A DNA stretch of 64,000 nucleotides from the NCBI GenBank assembly GCA_022826705.1, contig JAJDUJ010000026.1:123726-187725 (forward strand). Direction: 5' to 3'. This stretch comes from Acidimicrobiia bacterium (GTDB taxonomy: Bacteria > Actinomycetota > Acidimicrobiia > Acidimicrobiales > Bin134). This document shows positions 23,699 through 32,921 of the stretch, in pieces (the stretch's first letter is position 1; every line of letters begins with the position of its first letter). The notes under the pieces are model-generated. The model saw nothing but the letters and a program-made list of their open reading frames with translations. It had not been told where the DNA came from and searched no databases. A program made the translations under genes and the position numbers.

Positions 23699-25255
23699 TC
23701 AAGTAGCGGTGGCCTGGTCGACCAGCACCCGGCGCAGCACCTTGCCCACCTCGCTGCGGGGCAGAGCCTCGAGGGCTTCGAACGCCACCGGCACCTTGTA
23801 GGGGGCCAAGTGCTGGCGGCACAGCTCCTCCAGATCGTCGGGATCGGGGGTGGTGCCGGCTTCGACGGGTACTACAAAGGCGTGGGGCACCTCGCCCAAC
23901 CGGTCGTCGGGCACTCCCACAACGGCGACGTCGGACACCGACTCCGACAGCAGGAGCACCTCCTCCACCTCGGCAGGGAACACCTTCAGCCCGCCCCGGT
24001 TGATCATGTCCGACTCCCTACCCTCGATCCACAGGAATCCGTCCTCGTCGAGGCGGGCGATATCGCCGGTGCGGAAGAAGCCGTTGCCGTCCAGCCGGTC
24101 GCCGAGCCGCCCTTCCGGATCGAGGGAGGCGGTGTAGGCCGTGCGCACCCACAGCACGCCGGATTGCTCCCGGCCTTCGTTGTCACTGCCGTCGATACGG
24201 TGGCTGGTGTCGTCGGTCTCGGTGTCGGAGACGTCGGCATCGCTCCTTGAAAACTGAATCTCAACCCCCTGGTAGGGCCGGCCCACGGCCCCTAGCTTCT
24301 CGGGGTGCTCCCGGAAGTCTCGGGCGGTCCAGCCGACGATTTCTCCGCCGACCTCGGTCTGGCCGTACCCATTGAGCACCATGACCCCGAACCGCTGGTA
24401 GAAGCGGCGGGCCTGCAACGGCGACAGCGGAGCGGTAATGGAGCGGACGATTTTCAGCGGATCGAGGCTGTCGATGCCGGGCTCGTCGTTCAGCATGGTG
24501 ATGGCGGCCGGAGGGATCACCGTGGAGGCGATCTGGTATTGGCCCACCACCCGGGCGTACTCCAGGGCGTCGAACCGGGGCATGAGCAGTGCGGGGCTGC
24601 CGGTGCGAACCGCGAAGATCACGTTGTAGATCCCGGCCCACAGCGAAGTGGACACCGGGATCACATGGGGCATCGCCGGGCGCTCAGTGAGCTGCCGGCC
24701 TTTGCGCACCGTGGTGATGATGGTGTCCATGAGCCGGATCACCGCGCTGGATTGAAGTTCGATGGGCTTGGGCCGACCGGTGGTGCCCGAGGTGAACGAC
24801 ACAATGGCGATGCCTGGGTCGTGGGAGGCCGGTCTGGTGTCCCGGCGCTGGGCCACTGACCAACCCAGCTTGCCGTCGGCTGCGATGCAGGTGATTGGGG
24901 CTATCACCCGGGCGAGCTGATCGGGTGAGCCGATCACCGCGGCAGGGTTCACGTCGTCGAGGATGTAGGCGATTTCGCTATCGGACAGTCGGGGGTTCAC
25001 CGGGACATACACCCCGTCGGCTGCCCAGGTGCCGAAGAAGGCGGCCACCACATCAGCGCTGGGAGGCAGCAAACAGGCCACCGGGGTGCGGGGTTCCACT
25101 CCGGCGTCGCCCAGGGTGGCGGCCATCTGCTGGGCCGCGTCCACCAGGTGGAAATAGCTGGTGATCTCGTCTCCTTCGGGGCGGGCGACGATCACACCAG
25201 GAGTGTCGGGTCCTGCGGCCAGCTCGGGCTCCAGCAGGAGCGAGGCGAAGCTCAT
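23699..25255 (-). CDS. AMP-forming acyl-CoA synthetase
   Basis: The start is ATG 25255 (MSFASLLLEPELAAGPDTPG). An in-frame extension to 25348 would overlap the divergent VOC gene. The 518-residue product has IVSFTSGTTGRPKPIELQ, the NGYGQTEVGGE motif, FFRTGDIARLDEDGFLWIEGRESDMINRGGLKVFPAEVEEVL and the catalytic Lys in RSEVGKVLRRVL. It activates an unknown carboxylic acid to its CoA thioester and probably supplies the acyl-CoA dehydrogenase encoded next. It is divergent, with 61 bases between starts, from a VOC and kinase-like pair. Confidence 0.88.
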   Translation of the reverse strand: MSFASLLLEPELAAGPDTPGVIVARPEGDEITSYFHLVDAAQQMAATLGDAGVEPRTPVACLLPPSADVVAAFFGTWAADGVYVPVNPRLSDSEIAYILDDVNPAAVIGSPDQLARVIAPITCIAADGKLGWSVAQRRDTRPASHDPGIAIVSFTSGTTGRPKPIELQSSAVIRLMDTIITTVRKGRQLTERPAMPHVIPVSTSLWAGIYNVIFAVRTGSPALLMPRFDALEYARVVGQYQIASTVIPPAAITMLNDEPGIDSLDPLKIVRSITAPLSPLQARRFYQRFGVMVLNGYGQTEVGGEIVGWTARDFREHPEKLGAVGRPYQGVEIQFSRSDADVSDTETDDTSHRIDGSDNEGREQSGVLWVRTAYTASLDPEGRLGDRLDGNGFFRTGDIARLDEDGFLWIEGRESDMINRGGLKVFPAEVEEVLLLSESVSDVAVVGVPDDRLGEVPHAFVVPVEAGTTPDPDDLEELCRQHLAPYKVPVAFEALEALPRSEVGKVLRRVLVDQATAT

Positions 25256-25316
25256 AGCGTTCCGACGATAACCCACCTCGAAGCGGCGATGACCAGAGCC
25301 GTTACCCTGTGAGGTC

Positions 25317-25763
25317 ATGCGCATGGACCACCTCATCCACGTCAACATCTGCGTGAGCGATCTCGACCGCTCTCTGGAGTTCTATCGGGACCTGCTCGGC
25401 GGGGTGGTGGTGGACGAGTCGGCCAAGGACCGCAGCGAGTTCATGGAGAGCCAAGGGGAGACCGGCGACACCGGCCACCGGGCTGCGTTCTTGGCCTTCG
25501 GCGACAACCTGCGAGGCCCTTACATCGACCTGTTGGAGTGGACCACTCCCGATCCGGGGCGACCGCTCACCTGGAAGAGCATCGGCATCCCCCGCATCGC
25601 GGTGGGGGTGGACGATGTGGACGGGTTCTATGAGCGGCTATCGGCCGCCGGAGTCGACATACTGGGCCCACCGGGGACACTGAAGGTGGGCCGGTCGTCG
25701 ATCCGGGCGTTCGCAGTGCGTGACCCCGACGGCGTTCTGATCGAATTCGTCACCCGCCAGTGA
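25317..25763 (+). CDS. VOC (glyoxalase/dioxygenase superfamily) protein
   Basis: The 148-residue product has two beta-alpha-beta-beta-beta modules: MDHLIHVNICVSDLDRSLEFYRDLLGG, and IAVGVDDVDGFYERLSAAGVDILGPP...FAVRDPDGVLIEFVTR. His and Glu at the expected metal positions (the H of DHLIHVN and the E of LIEFV) are kept. The family includes glyoxalase I, methylmalonyl-CoA epimerase and extradiol dioxygenases. Position beside acyl-CoA genes makes epimerase or lyase chemistry plausible but unproven. The GAGG site suits the second ATG (25323) at least as well as the first (25317). Confidence 0.82.
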   Translation: MRMDHLIHVNICVSDLDRSLEFYRDLLGGVVVDESAKDRSEFMESQGETGDTGHRAAFLAFGDNLRGPYIDLLEWTTPDPGRPLTWKSIGIPRIAVGVDDVDGFYERLSAAGVDILGPPGTLKVGRSSIRAFAVRDPDGVLIEFVTRQ

Positions 25764-26806
25764 CCGCGCTCACCCCCGAGCAAACCGCCGCCCTGGCCGA
25801 CTGGTTCGGCCGCGGGGTGCTCGGGGTGGAGGCTCGCACCGGCGGGCTCTCCTGGGACGTGTTCACTGTGGACCTCGACGACGGCGAGCGGGTGGTGGTC
25901 AAGCGGGCGCCCTCCTACGGCACCATCGACCCCTACGACGTGCACAAGGAGGTGGCCGTGCATCAAGCCGCCGCCTCGGCGGGCATCCCGGTGCCCGAGT
26001 TGCGGGGGGCGTGCGACGACCCCGAGCTGATCGGGCAGCCGTTCTTCGCCATGGCCCATGTGGACGCCGACTTCCCCCACCTCGCCCAGCTGGACGACTG
26101 GCCCGTCTGGCAAACCGAGGCCGGCCGCCGCCGGACCGCCGAGCAGATCGTCGACGTCATGGGCAAGCTCCATTGCCTCGACTGGGCGGCGGCCGGGCTG
26201 CCGGAACTGGTGACCGGCCCTCCGGGGGTCGCTGGCGCCGAGCTGATGGCCGGGCTCATCAACCGGTGGATGGGCAACGTGGAGCGCGACGTGTACCCGA
26301 CGTTCTCACCCCTACCCATCCTGCGAGACGCCGCCCGGTTCCTGTTGGACCACGCCCCTGAGATGCCAGAGGCCCCACCGGTGCTCAGCCACGGTGACTA
26401 CCGCATCGGCAATCTGGCCTTCCGAGGGGATGAGCTGGTGGCGGTGCTCGACTGGGAGCGGGCTGCGGTGGGGCCTCCGCTACTGGACTTGGGCTTCTTC
26501 TGTCACCCGCTGTCCCGCCGTCGCCAACCCGAGCTGATGGGCATGCTGATCACCTGGGACGAGCTGGCTGCACTGTACGCCGAGGCCACCGGCACCGAGC
26601 CCGACCCCAAATGGGTCCACTACTGCATCATCTACTGGATCTTCGTGGAGTCGGCGGTGGTGCCCCGGGGACTGGCGCTGACCGTGGAGGGCAAGATGCG
26701 GTCGTGGCCCGCGTTCAGCCAGATCCCCCTCAACACCGAGAACCTGGCCCAGCACCTGGATGCCTGGGAAGCGGGCGACACCAGTTGGATTGAGCAGGCC
26801 CTGTGA
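25760..26806 (+). CDS. APH-like phosphotransferase family protein
   Basis: The GTG start overlaps the VOC stop (GTGA). The 348-residue kinase-like product has an N-lobe with VVVKRAPSYG, then HGDYRIGNL (the catalytic HGDxxxxN loop near residue 211) and VLDWERAAVGPPLLDLGF with the metal-binding Asp. This is the aminoglycoside-phosphotransferase fold. In operons with acyl-CoA enzymes, relatives of the ACAD10/11 kinase domain phosphorylate 4-hydroxyacyl-CoAs so that they can be dehydrated. The neighbouring acyl-CoA dehydrogenase and ligase make that role more likely than drug resistance. Confidence 0.82.
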   Translation: MTALTPEQTAALADWFGRGVLGVEARTGGLSWDVFTVDLDDGERVVVKRAPSYGTIDPYDVHKEVAVHQAAASAGIPVPELRGACDDPELIGQPFFAMAHVDADFPHLAQLDDWPVWQTEAGRRRTAEQIVDVMGKLHCLDWAAAGLPELVTGPPGVAGAELMAGLINRWMGNVERDVYPTFSPLPILRDAARFLLDHAPEMPEAPPVLSHGDYRIGNLAFRGDELVAVLDWERAAVGPPLLDLGFFCHPLSRRRQPELMGMLITWDELAALYAEATGTEPDPKWVHYCIIYWIFVESAVVPRGLALTVEGKMRSWPAFSQIPLNTENLAQHLDAWEAGDTSWIEQAL

Positions 26807-26845
26807 CCTAGCCGCCCTCCACTGCGGAGGGCGCTGTTTCTCGGC

Positions 26846-28021
26846 CTACTGCTGCTCCTGCTTGGCGGCCATCTCGGCCTCGTGGCGCTCCCGGGCCTCT
26901 TGGCCGGCTGCCGCCGCTCGGCCCAGGAACTCCTCCCGGTTGGCCGCGGTCCAAGCGTGCGAGCTGGTGCGCCGCCGGATCGACCCCTGATAGCGGGGGG
27001 CCACTTCCTCGATCAACAGCTCGAAGGAACGTCTCGTGGCTTGCGGGTTGGCCCAGTCGTTGCCAAACACCAAAAGCGCGCCGAACCCGCCCGACTGCTC
27101 CCACAGCCGGTCGACCAGAGCAGCCGCGTCGTCGGGGGTGCCGATGACCGCGAAGCCACCGTCCACCATGGCTCGGACGAACTCATCCCGGTCGTCGGTG
27201 TCGGGGGCACCGGGCAGGGCCACCACCTCCTGGAAGTAGCGCACCCACGGCTCGATGCCGTGCTCGACGTCTTTGAAGGCCTGCTCGGTGGTCTCGGCAA
27301 TATGGACTGGCGCCACGATGCGCCACTTGGAGCGGTCGGCGGTGTGGCCGTGCTCTTGGGCCTTCATGTTCCAGATGTCCCAGTGGGTGCCCAGCGCCTC
27401 GAAACCGGCGTCAGTGGTGGCACTCATTGACAGCACCGCCCCACCGAACTGCCCGGCGCTGCGGGGGCCGTTGGGCGACACCGTGGTGGCCATGCAGATG
27501 TCGAACAGCGGGTCGGAGTAGGGAGAGAGCTGTAAGCGGGCCTCGCGGAGCTTGAACCAGTGGGTCTCGATGGTGAGGGGCTCGTCGGAGCGCAGCAGGT
27601 GGCAGATAGCCTCCAAGGCCTGCTCCATCCGGGGCCGGGTCTCGCTGGGGTCCATGCCCATCATGTAGGCGTCCGAGGGCAGGGCGCCGGGACCGACCCC
27701 GAACATCACCCGTCCCTTGGTGAGGTGGTCGAGCAGCACCATGCGCTCGGCCACCTGGAAGGGGGTGTGGTAGGGCACCGACACCACGCCGGTGCCCAGC
27801 TTGATGCGGCTGGTCCGCTGGGAGGCCGCCGCAATCATCAAATCGGGAGAGGTGATGATCTCCCAGCCGCCGGAGTGGTGCTCTCCGAACCAGTACTCGT
27901 CGAAACCGAGGTGGTCGAGCCACTCGCACAAGTCCAAGTCCCGCTGGAGTTGCAGCGTCGGATTCTTCCAATGGGCGTGGAACGGCGCTTGGAACAAGCC
28001 GAACCGCAGTCCTCCATGCAT
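26846..28021 (-). CDS. LLM class flavin-dependent oxidoreductase
   Basis: The start is ATG 28021 (MHGGLRFGLFQAPFH). The GTG at 28057 is possible but would overlap the divergent gene. The 391-residue TIM barrel has LDHLGFDEYWFGEHHSGGWEIITSPDLMIAAASQRTSRIKLGTGVVSVPYHTPFQVAERMVLLDHLTKGRVMFGVGPGALPSDAYMMGMDP, the classical bacterial-luciferase alpha-like pattern. It is likely a monooxygenase fed by reduced flavin, acting on a compound not identifiable here. Its C-terminal tail (AAAAGQEARERHEAEMAAKQEQQ) is charged and helical. Confidence 0.85.
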   Translation of the reverse strand: MHGGLRFGLFQAPFHAHWKNPTLQLQRDLDLCEWLDHLGFDEYWFGEHHSGGWEIITSPDLMIAAASQRTSRIKLGTGVVSVPYHTPFQVAERMVLLDHLTKGRVMFGVGPGALPSDAYMMGMDPSETRPRMEQALEAICHLLRSDEPLTIETHWFKLREARLQLSPYSDPLFDICMATTVSPNGPRSAGQFGGAVLSMSATTDAGFEALGTHWDIWNMKAQEHGHTADRSKWRIVAPVHIAETTEQAFKDVEHGIEPWVRYFQEVVALPGAPDTDDRDEFVRAMVDGGFAVIGTPDDAAALVDRLWEQSGGFGALLVFGNDWANPQATRRSFELLIEEVAPRYQGSIRRRTSSHAWTAANREEFLGRAAAAGQEARERHEAEMAAKQEQQ

Positions 28022-28047
28022 GAGGCGAGAGGATAACGTGCCCACCG

Positions 28048-29754
28048 ATGGCGACACCTATGGAGGCTTCTGCTCAGGCAGACTACGACGCTGCGCTGGC
28101 CGCCGACCTGATCGCCAATACCCAGCTGTCCACCTGGGAGATGCTGTGGCGCACGGCCCAGCGGGTGCCCGACAACGATGCCTTCATCACCGGGGATGTC
28201 CACATCAGCTATCGGGATCTGGCCAGCCGGTCGCTGCGGTCCGCCGCTGCTTTGGCCGAGATGGGATTGGGCCACGGCAGCCGGGTGGCGTTTCTGTTCC
28301 ATCCCAATCCCGACTGGGCAGTGCTGCACTATGGGTTGGCCCGGCTGGGCGCCATCGGGGTGCCCATCAACACGTCATACATGGCCGCCGAGTTGGAACA
28401 CCTGTTCACCCTGGCCCAGCCCGACCTGCTGATTACCGTGGACCGGTTCCGCGACGTGGACATGCCAGCGAGACTGTCACCAGTGGCCGCCGAGTTCGGG
28501 TCCATCGCCGAGACGGTGGTGCTGCCGTTGGACGACGACGGGTGGGTGGCCCCGTCGGTGGAGCGAGATCGGGTGTACGGCACTGATGGAGGTGTCGAGC
28601 TGAAGCCGGCAAGTGAAGTGGGAGGAGACGACCCCGCCTACATCATCTTCACCTCGGGCTCCACCGCCGCTCCCAAGCCGGCGCTGATCGCCCACCGGGG
28701 CATGGTGGGGGCGGCCACCGGATTGCAGCACGCTCTGGGGTTGGTGCCCGAAGACCGGTTCGTGGCCTCCAACCCCGTGTTCCACACCGGGGGCATCGTG
28801 TGGAACCTGACCATGCCCCATTTGGTGGGCATGACCTCGTGCCTGGTGGGGGTGTATGAGATGGGAAAGGTGCTCCGGGAAATGGAGCGGTCGAAGATCA
28901 CCGTGATGGGGGCGTTCGACACCAAGCTCACCATGATGCGCAACGCCCCCGAGTACCACACGGTGGACCGCAGTTCGGTGCGCAAGTGCAACGTGGGGGC
29001 CACCGGCAGCTTTCTGCGCAGCGTGTTGCCCGATTGGAACTGGGAGACGGTGGCCCAGGTGTACGGCTCCACCGAGTCGGGCGGGCTGGGGTCGATCACC
29101 CCCCGGTGCGAGACCGATCCCAAGGTGCGCTACGACGCCAACGGCCGGCCCATGCCGGGCATGGAGTTCGTGATCAAAGACCCCGAGACCGGCCAGCGCT
29201 GTGCCCCTGAAGAGCCCGGAGAGATCTGCTTTAGGGGCTGGGGCACGTTCATCGAGTACGTGGGGATGCCCGAGGCAACCGCTGAGGCCTTCGACGACGA
29301 GGGATTCTTCCACTCCGGTGACTACGGCTTCATGGACGAGGCCGGAAACCTGTACTTCCGGGGCCGCTACAAGCTGATGATCAAGACCGGCGGGGAGAAC
29401 GTGTCGGAGCGCGAGGTGGAGATCTTCTGCGAGGACAATCTGGAGGCGGTGAAGTTCGCCATCGTGGTAGGGGTGCCCGACCCGCTGTGGGGCGAGGCGG
29501 TGGTGGCCTTCGTGGAGTTGCACGACGGGGCCGAAGAGACCTCCGACGACCTGGTGGAAGCGTGCCGGGGTCGGATCGCCAACTTCAAGATCCCCAAGCG
29601 GTTCTTCGTGGTGGAAGAGGAGGACTGGCCGCTGCTGGACTCCGGTCGGCCTGATCGGCACGAACTGCGGGCTCGGGCCGCGGCCCTAATGGGGGCTGAA
29701 GGCGAGACGCGCTTACGCTTTGGGGATGGCGCAGGAGGGTCTCAACCGGGCTGA
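28048..29754 (+). CDS. AMP-binding (acyl-CoA synthetase-like) protein lacking the catalytic Lys
   Basis: The 568-residue product has IIFTSGSTAAPKPALIAHRG (P-loop variant), VYGSTESGGLGSI, FFHSGDYGFMDEAGNLYFRGRYKLMIKTGGENVSEREVE and IPKRFFVVEEEDWPLLDSGRPDRHEL. In the last block the adenylation lysine, present in the three other ligases of this window (for example TGKVLKHEL), is Arg. Enzymes without it often lose adenylation but may keep thioesterification. The gene opens a run of six overlapping genes that continues with a regulator and menF-menD-menH-menC. No menE is present in the window, so this protein could be thought of as a CoA ligase for that path, but the missing Lys argues against it. 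Confidence 0.8.
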   Translation: MATPMEASAQADYDAALAADLIANTQLSTWEMLWRTAQRVPDNDAFITGDVHISYRDLASRSLRSAAALAEMGLGHGSRVAFLFHPNPDWAVLHYGLARLGAIGVPINTSYMAAELEHLFTLAQPDLLITVDRFRDVDMPARLSPVAAEFGSIAETVVLPLDDDGWVAPSVERDRVYGTDGGVELKPASEVGGDDPAYIIFTSGSTAAPKPALIAHRGMVGAATGLQHALGLVPEDRFVASNPVFHTGGIVWNLTMPHLVGMTSCLVGVYEMGKVLREMERSKITVMGAFDTKLTMMRNAPEYHTVDRSSVRKCNVGATGSFLRSVLPDWNWETVAQVYGSTESGGLGSITPRCETDPKVRYDANGRPMPGMEFVIKDPETGQRCAPEEPGEICFRGWGTFIEYVGMPEATAEAFDDEGFFHSGDYGFMDEAGNLYFRGRYKLMIKTGGENVSEREVEIFCEDNLEAVKFAIVVGVPDPLWGEAVVAFVELHDGAEETSDDLVEACRGRIANFKIPKRFFVVEEEDWPLLDSGRPDRHELRARAAALMGAEGETRLRFGDGAGGSQPG

Positions 29755-30142
29755 GTTGATCGAAGCCTCGGGTCTGGCTGCTGAGCAGGTGGATTTGGCC
29801 ATCGACGCTGGCTTGGTGATCCCCGACGATTTCGGTCGGTTCAAAGAGGATGCGGTCACGATGCTGGAAGCCGGTGCCGCCCTCGTTGCCGTCGGGGTTA
29901 GCGTGCCCGATCTGGCCGCGCTGGCGGTTCGCCACGCCCGCAACGTGGAGGCGGTGGTGGATGAGGCGGTGGACCTGTTCTTGGATGCCATGGGCACCAA
30001 CGAATTGACCAGCAAGGACCTGGAGAATCTGACTCCGCTAGTGGAGGCGCTAGTGCCCCAGGTGGTGGCCCTGGTGGGCGAGCACTTCCGCCGCACCCTG
30101 CTCAGCAGAGCGGCAGTCCGGTTGGCGGAGCGGGTGAAATGA
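29726..30142 (+). CDS. MerR/adenylate-cyclase-regulatory-domain-like protein
   Basis: The ATG at 29726 overlaps the ligase gene by 29 bases. The 138-residue product starts MAQEGLNRAELIEASGLAAEQVDLAIDAGLVIPDDFGRFKEDAVTMLEAGAALVAVGVSVPDLAALAVRHARN. This is the helix-turn-helix and wing layout of MerR proteins and of the regulatory domain attached to some actinobacterial adenylate cyclases. The rest is helical (VEALVPQVVALVGEHFRRTLLSRAAVRLAERV). Its stop overlaps the menF start (ATGA). It probably controls, or is translated in step with, the menaquinone genes. The effector is unknown. Confidence 0.65.
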   Translation: MAQEGLNRAELIEASGLAAEQVDLAIDAGLVIPDDFGRFKEDAVTMLEAGAALVAVGVSVPDLAALAVRHARNVEAVVDEAVDLFLDAMGTNELTSKDLENLTPLVEALVPQVVALVGEHFRRTLLSRAAVRLAERVK

Positions 30143-31263
30143 CCCCTCTCGAGGAATTCGCCTCGTGGTCCGGCGACGACCGGGTGTATTGGCGGGCGCC
30201 GGGCGCCGACGCGATAGCCGGGTTGGGAGCGGCGCGGTCTGTTGAGGTAGATGGCCGTTGGCGGTTTGAGGCCGCCGCGGCGGCCTCTGCTGAGTTGCTA
30301 GCCGAGGGGGAGGTCGCCTTTGCTGGCTTCGGTTTTGCCGATCGGTCGGGAACAGGGGCATGGGACGGATACCCGAGCGGGCGGTTGGTGGTACCGGAGC
30401 GGGTTGTTCGGGGGTCGGCACAAGGGGCAGGCCGCACAGACGACGGCAACGCATTGCGGGTTGAAGATGGAACTCGGGCCACCTATCGGGATGCGGTGAA
30501 GCAGGCTGCCGACGCCATCGATGCCGGGGAGCTGGCCAAGGTGGTGGTGGCCCGAGAGGTGGAGGCGGTGGGCAGCATCGACCCCGCGGTGGTGCTGGCT
30601 CGGCTGTCGAACCGTTTCGAGTCGTGTGCGGTGTTCGGATTCGGCCGGGGGATGTCGTGCTTTGTGGGCGCCAGCCCCGAGGTTCTGGCGGAACTCAACG
30701 GCGATGTGGTCACCACCTACGCAGTGGCAGGCACCGCTCCTCGAGGGGCCACACCAGCCGACGACGCCGCAATCGCCGAGCGGTTGGCCGCCGATCCCAA
30801 GGAGCAGGCCGAGCACCACTATGTAGTGGAATACCTTCGCACCCGCCTAGCCCTAGCCGGAGTGGCGCTAGACCCAACCGGCGATACCGAAGTTCGGACT
30901 CTGCCGGGCATTCACCACCTGGCCACGACGGTCAGCGGGCGGATCGCCCCTGAACCTGGCATGGCGCTGCGGCTGGCGGGTGCCCTCCACCCCACACCGG
31001 CGGTGGGGGGCACGCCGACCACGTTCGCCCAGCAGTGGATCGCCGAGCATGAAGGACTTGACCGAGGGTGGTACGCCGGGCCGGTGGGGTGGATCGACCA
31101 CCGGGGGTGCGGCTCGTTCTATGTGGCCTTGCGATCGGCGTTGATCGGCCCCAGCGGAATGCGCCTGTGTGCAGGAGCGGGCATCGTGGCCGGGTCCGAC
31201 CCCGAGCAGGAACTGGTCGAGACCGACATCAAGTTGGCCGCGATTTTGGATGTGGTTACATGA
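30139..31263 (+). CDS. menF: Isochorismate synthase (MenF)
   Basis: The 374-residue product has the chorismate-binding C-terminal domain: LAKVVVAREVE, CFVGASPEVLAELNGDVVTTYAVAGTAPRG, EQAEHHYVVEYLRTRL, HHLATTVSGRI, LHPTPAVGGTP, GWYAGPVGWIDHRGCGSFYVALRSA and GAGIVAGSDPEQELVETDIKLAAI. It converts chorismate to isochorismate at the entry to the classical menaquinone path. The menD ATG overlaps its stop, so product channelling and coupled translation are likely. EntC-like siderophore use cannot be excluded by sequence alone, but menD, menH and menC directly follow. Confidence 0.9.
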   Translation: MTPLEEFASWSGDDRVYWRAPGADAIAGLGAARSVEVDGRWRFEAAAAASAELLAEGEVAFAGFGFADRSGTGAWDGYPSGRLVVPERVVRGSAQGAGRTDDGNALRVEDGTRATYRDAVKQAADAIDAGELAKVVVAREVEAVGSIDPAVVLARLSNRFESCAVFGFGRGMSCFVGASPEVLAELNGDVVTTYAVAGTAPRGATPADDAAIAERLAADPKEQAEHHYVVEYLRTRLALAGVALDPTGDTEVRTLPGIHHLATTVSGRIAPEPGMALRLAGALHPTPAVGGTPTTFAQQWIAEHEGLDRGWYAGPVGWIDHRGCGSFYVALRSALIGPSGMRLCAGAGIVAGSDPEQELVETDIKLAAILDVVT

Positions 31264-32921
31264 CCGACCTTGCCTATCGGGCGACCGGGCGGTTTTGGGC
31301 TGAGTTGGCGGCCTGCGGGGTGACGGATGTGGTGGTCTCGCCTGGTTCTCGCTCCACTCCGCTGGCGGTGTCGGCCCGCAATCAGGAGCGGCTACAGGTC
31401 ACAGTGCAGCTCGACGAGAGGGTGGCCGGGTTCTGTGCCCTGGGCATGGCCAAGGCGTCGGGTCGTCCTGTGGCGCTGGTGTGTACATCGGGCACCGCGG
31501 CGGCCAACTATCTTCCGGCGGTGGTGGAGGCCCACCACAGCGGCGTGCCGCTGGTGGTATGCACGGCCGATCGGCCGCCCGAGTTGCGTGACGCTGGAGC
31601 GGGCCAAACCATCGACCAGGTGAAGCTGTACGGCGATCATGTCCGCTGGTATGCCGAGACCCCGTGCGACTTCGACGATCCCGGCTATTTCACCCGACTG
31701 GCAGTGCGGGCGGCCACCGCAGCCGGGGCCGGGCCCAACCCCGGGCCGGTGCATCTGAATTGGCCATTTCGCAAGCCGCTGGAACCCCAAGGCACGGTTC
31801 CCCGGTTCGAGCCGACCGTGGGCCAACCGATTGAGCGGGTTCGGACCTTTGTCGAAGCCGATGTAGATGCCCTGCGCCCGCTGGGCGGTCGTCGGGGGCT
31901 GATCGTGGCCGGAGCGCTGGACGTGGACGATGCCGGTGCCGCGGCCATTGTCGGTTTTGCCGAGGCAGCAGGATGGCCGGTGGTGGCCGATGCTGGATCC
32001 CAGCTCCGAGGCCGAGGGCCGCTGGTCTTGGATGGGGCCGAGGGGGTGCTGAGCCGCGCTGATCTGGCCCCCGATGTGCTGGTCCGCATCGGTGGACCAC
32101 CCAGCAATCGAGCGGTGATCGACTTTGTGGCCTCCTGCCCGGCTGCCGACCGACTGTTGATTGACCCTCGTCGTCGGTGGGAGGACCCGTCGTTCAAGTG
32201 GACGACTGCGCTGGCCTCCGATCCGGTTGCCTTGTTGGGTGCAACGGCGCCTCTTATGGCCTCGGCTGATGATGCCTGGGCCGTTGGGTGGGCCGAAGCG
32301 GCTGATGATGCTTGGGGGCGGGTGGAGTCGGTCTTGGGGTCTGATGTCCTACTGGAGCCGCTGCTGGCCGCCACCCTGTTGCGGGCGCTGCCCTCGGAGG
32401 TAGCGGTGTACGCGTCGAGCAGCATGCCGGTTCGAGATGTCACCTCATACTGGCCTCCCGACGCGCTGCCCCGCCGCGTGCTGGTCAATCGGGGAGCCAA
32501 CGGCATCGACGGTGTGGTGTCGTCGGCTTTGGGGGCAGCCCTCGCTCTCGACCAGCCGGTGGCTGCGTTGGTCGGCGATGTTGCACTACTGCACGACGTC
32601 GGCGGGTTGTTGGCCGCCTCCCTGTCGGACGCCGACCTCACCGTGGTGGTGCCCAACAACGACGGCGGCGGCATCTTCTCGCTTCTGCCGTTGGCCGACG
32701 GCGGCTCCGACATCCACTTTGGTGAACTGTTCCACACGCCTCATGGAGTCGGTTTCGGCAAACTGGCCGAGGGGCTGGGCGTCAACTACCACCGGACCGG
32801 ACGGGCTGATGACCTGGTGCAGGCCATCACGAAGGCCTCTGGGGCGACGTTGATCGAAGTCCCCATCGACCACGGGACAGCCATCAAGCAGCGCAAACAG
32901 CTTGCTGATCTGGTCGAATGA
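31260..32921 (+). CDS. menD: SEPHCHC synthase (MenD)
   Basis: The start is ATG 31260, overlapping the menF stop. The 553-residue thiamine-diphosphate enzyme has VVVSPGSRSTPLAVSA, the activating-Glu region QLDERVAGFCALGMAKASGRPVALVCTSGTAAANYLPAVVEAHHSGVPLVVCTADRPPELRDAGAGQTIDQ, and the cofactor-binding SALGAALAL and VPNNDGGGIFSLLP near the C-terminus. It joins 2-oxoglutarate (as succinic semialdehyde) to isochorismate to give SEPHCHC. It is the second step of the four-gene menaquinone run. Confidence 0.95.
   Translation: MTDLAYRATGRFWAELAACGVTDVVVSPGSRSTPLAVSARNQERLQVTVQLDERVAGFCALGMAKASGRPVALVCTSGTAAANYLPAVVEAHHSGVPLVVCTADRPPELRDAGAGQTIDQVKLYGDHVRWYAETPCDFDDPGYFTRLAVRAATAAGAGPNPGPVHLNWPFRKPLEPQGTVPRFEPTVGQPIERVRTFVEADVDALRPLGGRRGLIVAGALDVDDAGAAAIVGFAEAAGWPVVADAGSQLRGRGPLVLDGAEGVLSRADLAPDVLVRIGGPPSNRAVIDFVASCPAADRLLIDPRRRWEDPSFKWTTALASDPVALLGATAPLMASADDAWAVGWAEAADDAWGRVESVLGSDVLLEPLLAATLLRALPSEVAVYASSSMPVRDVTSYWPPDALPRRVLVNRGANGIDGVVSSALGAALALDQPVAALVGDVALLHDVGGLLAASLSDADLTVVVPNNDGGGIFSLLPLADGGSDIHFGELFHTPHGVGFGKLAEGLGVNYHRTGRADDLVQAITKASGATLIEVPIDHGTAIKQRKQLADLVE

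Noticed and set aside
23699..28021. APH-like protein read as an antibiotic-resistance gene
   Set aside because: The neighbouring acyl-CoA ligase and dehydrogenase genes fit a hydroxyacyl-CoA kinase role better than drug phosphorylation.
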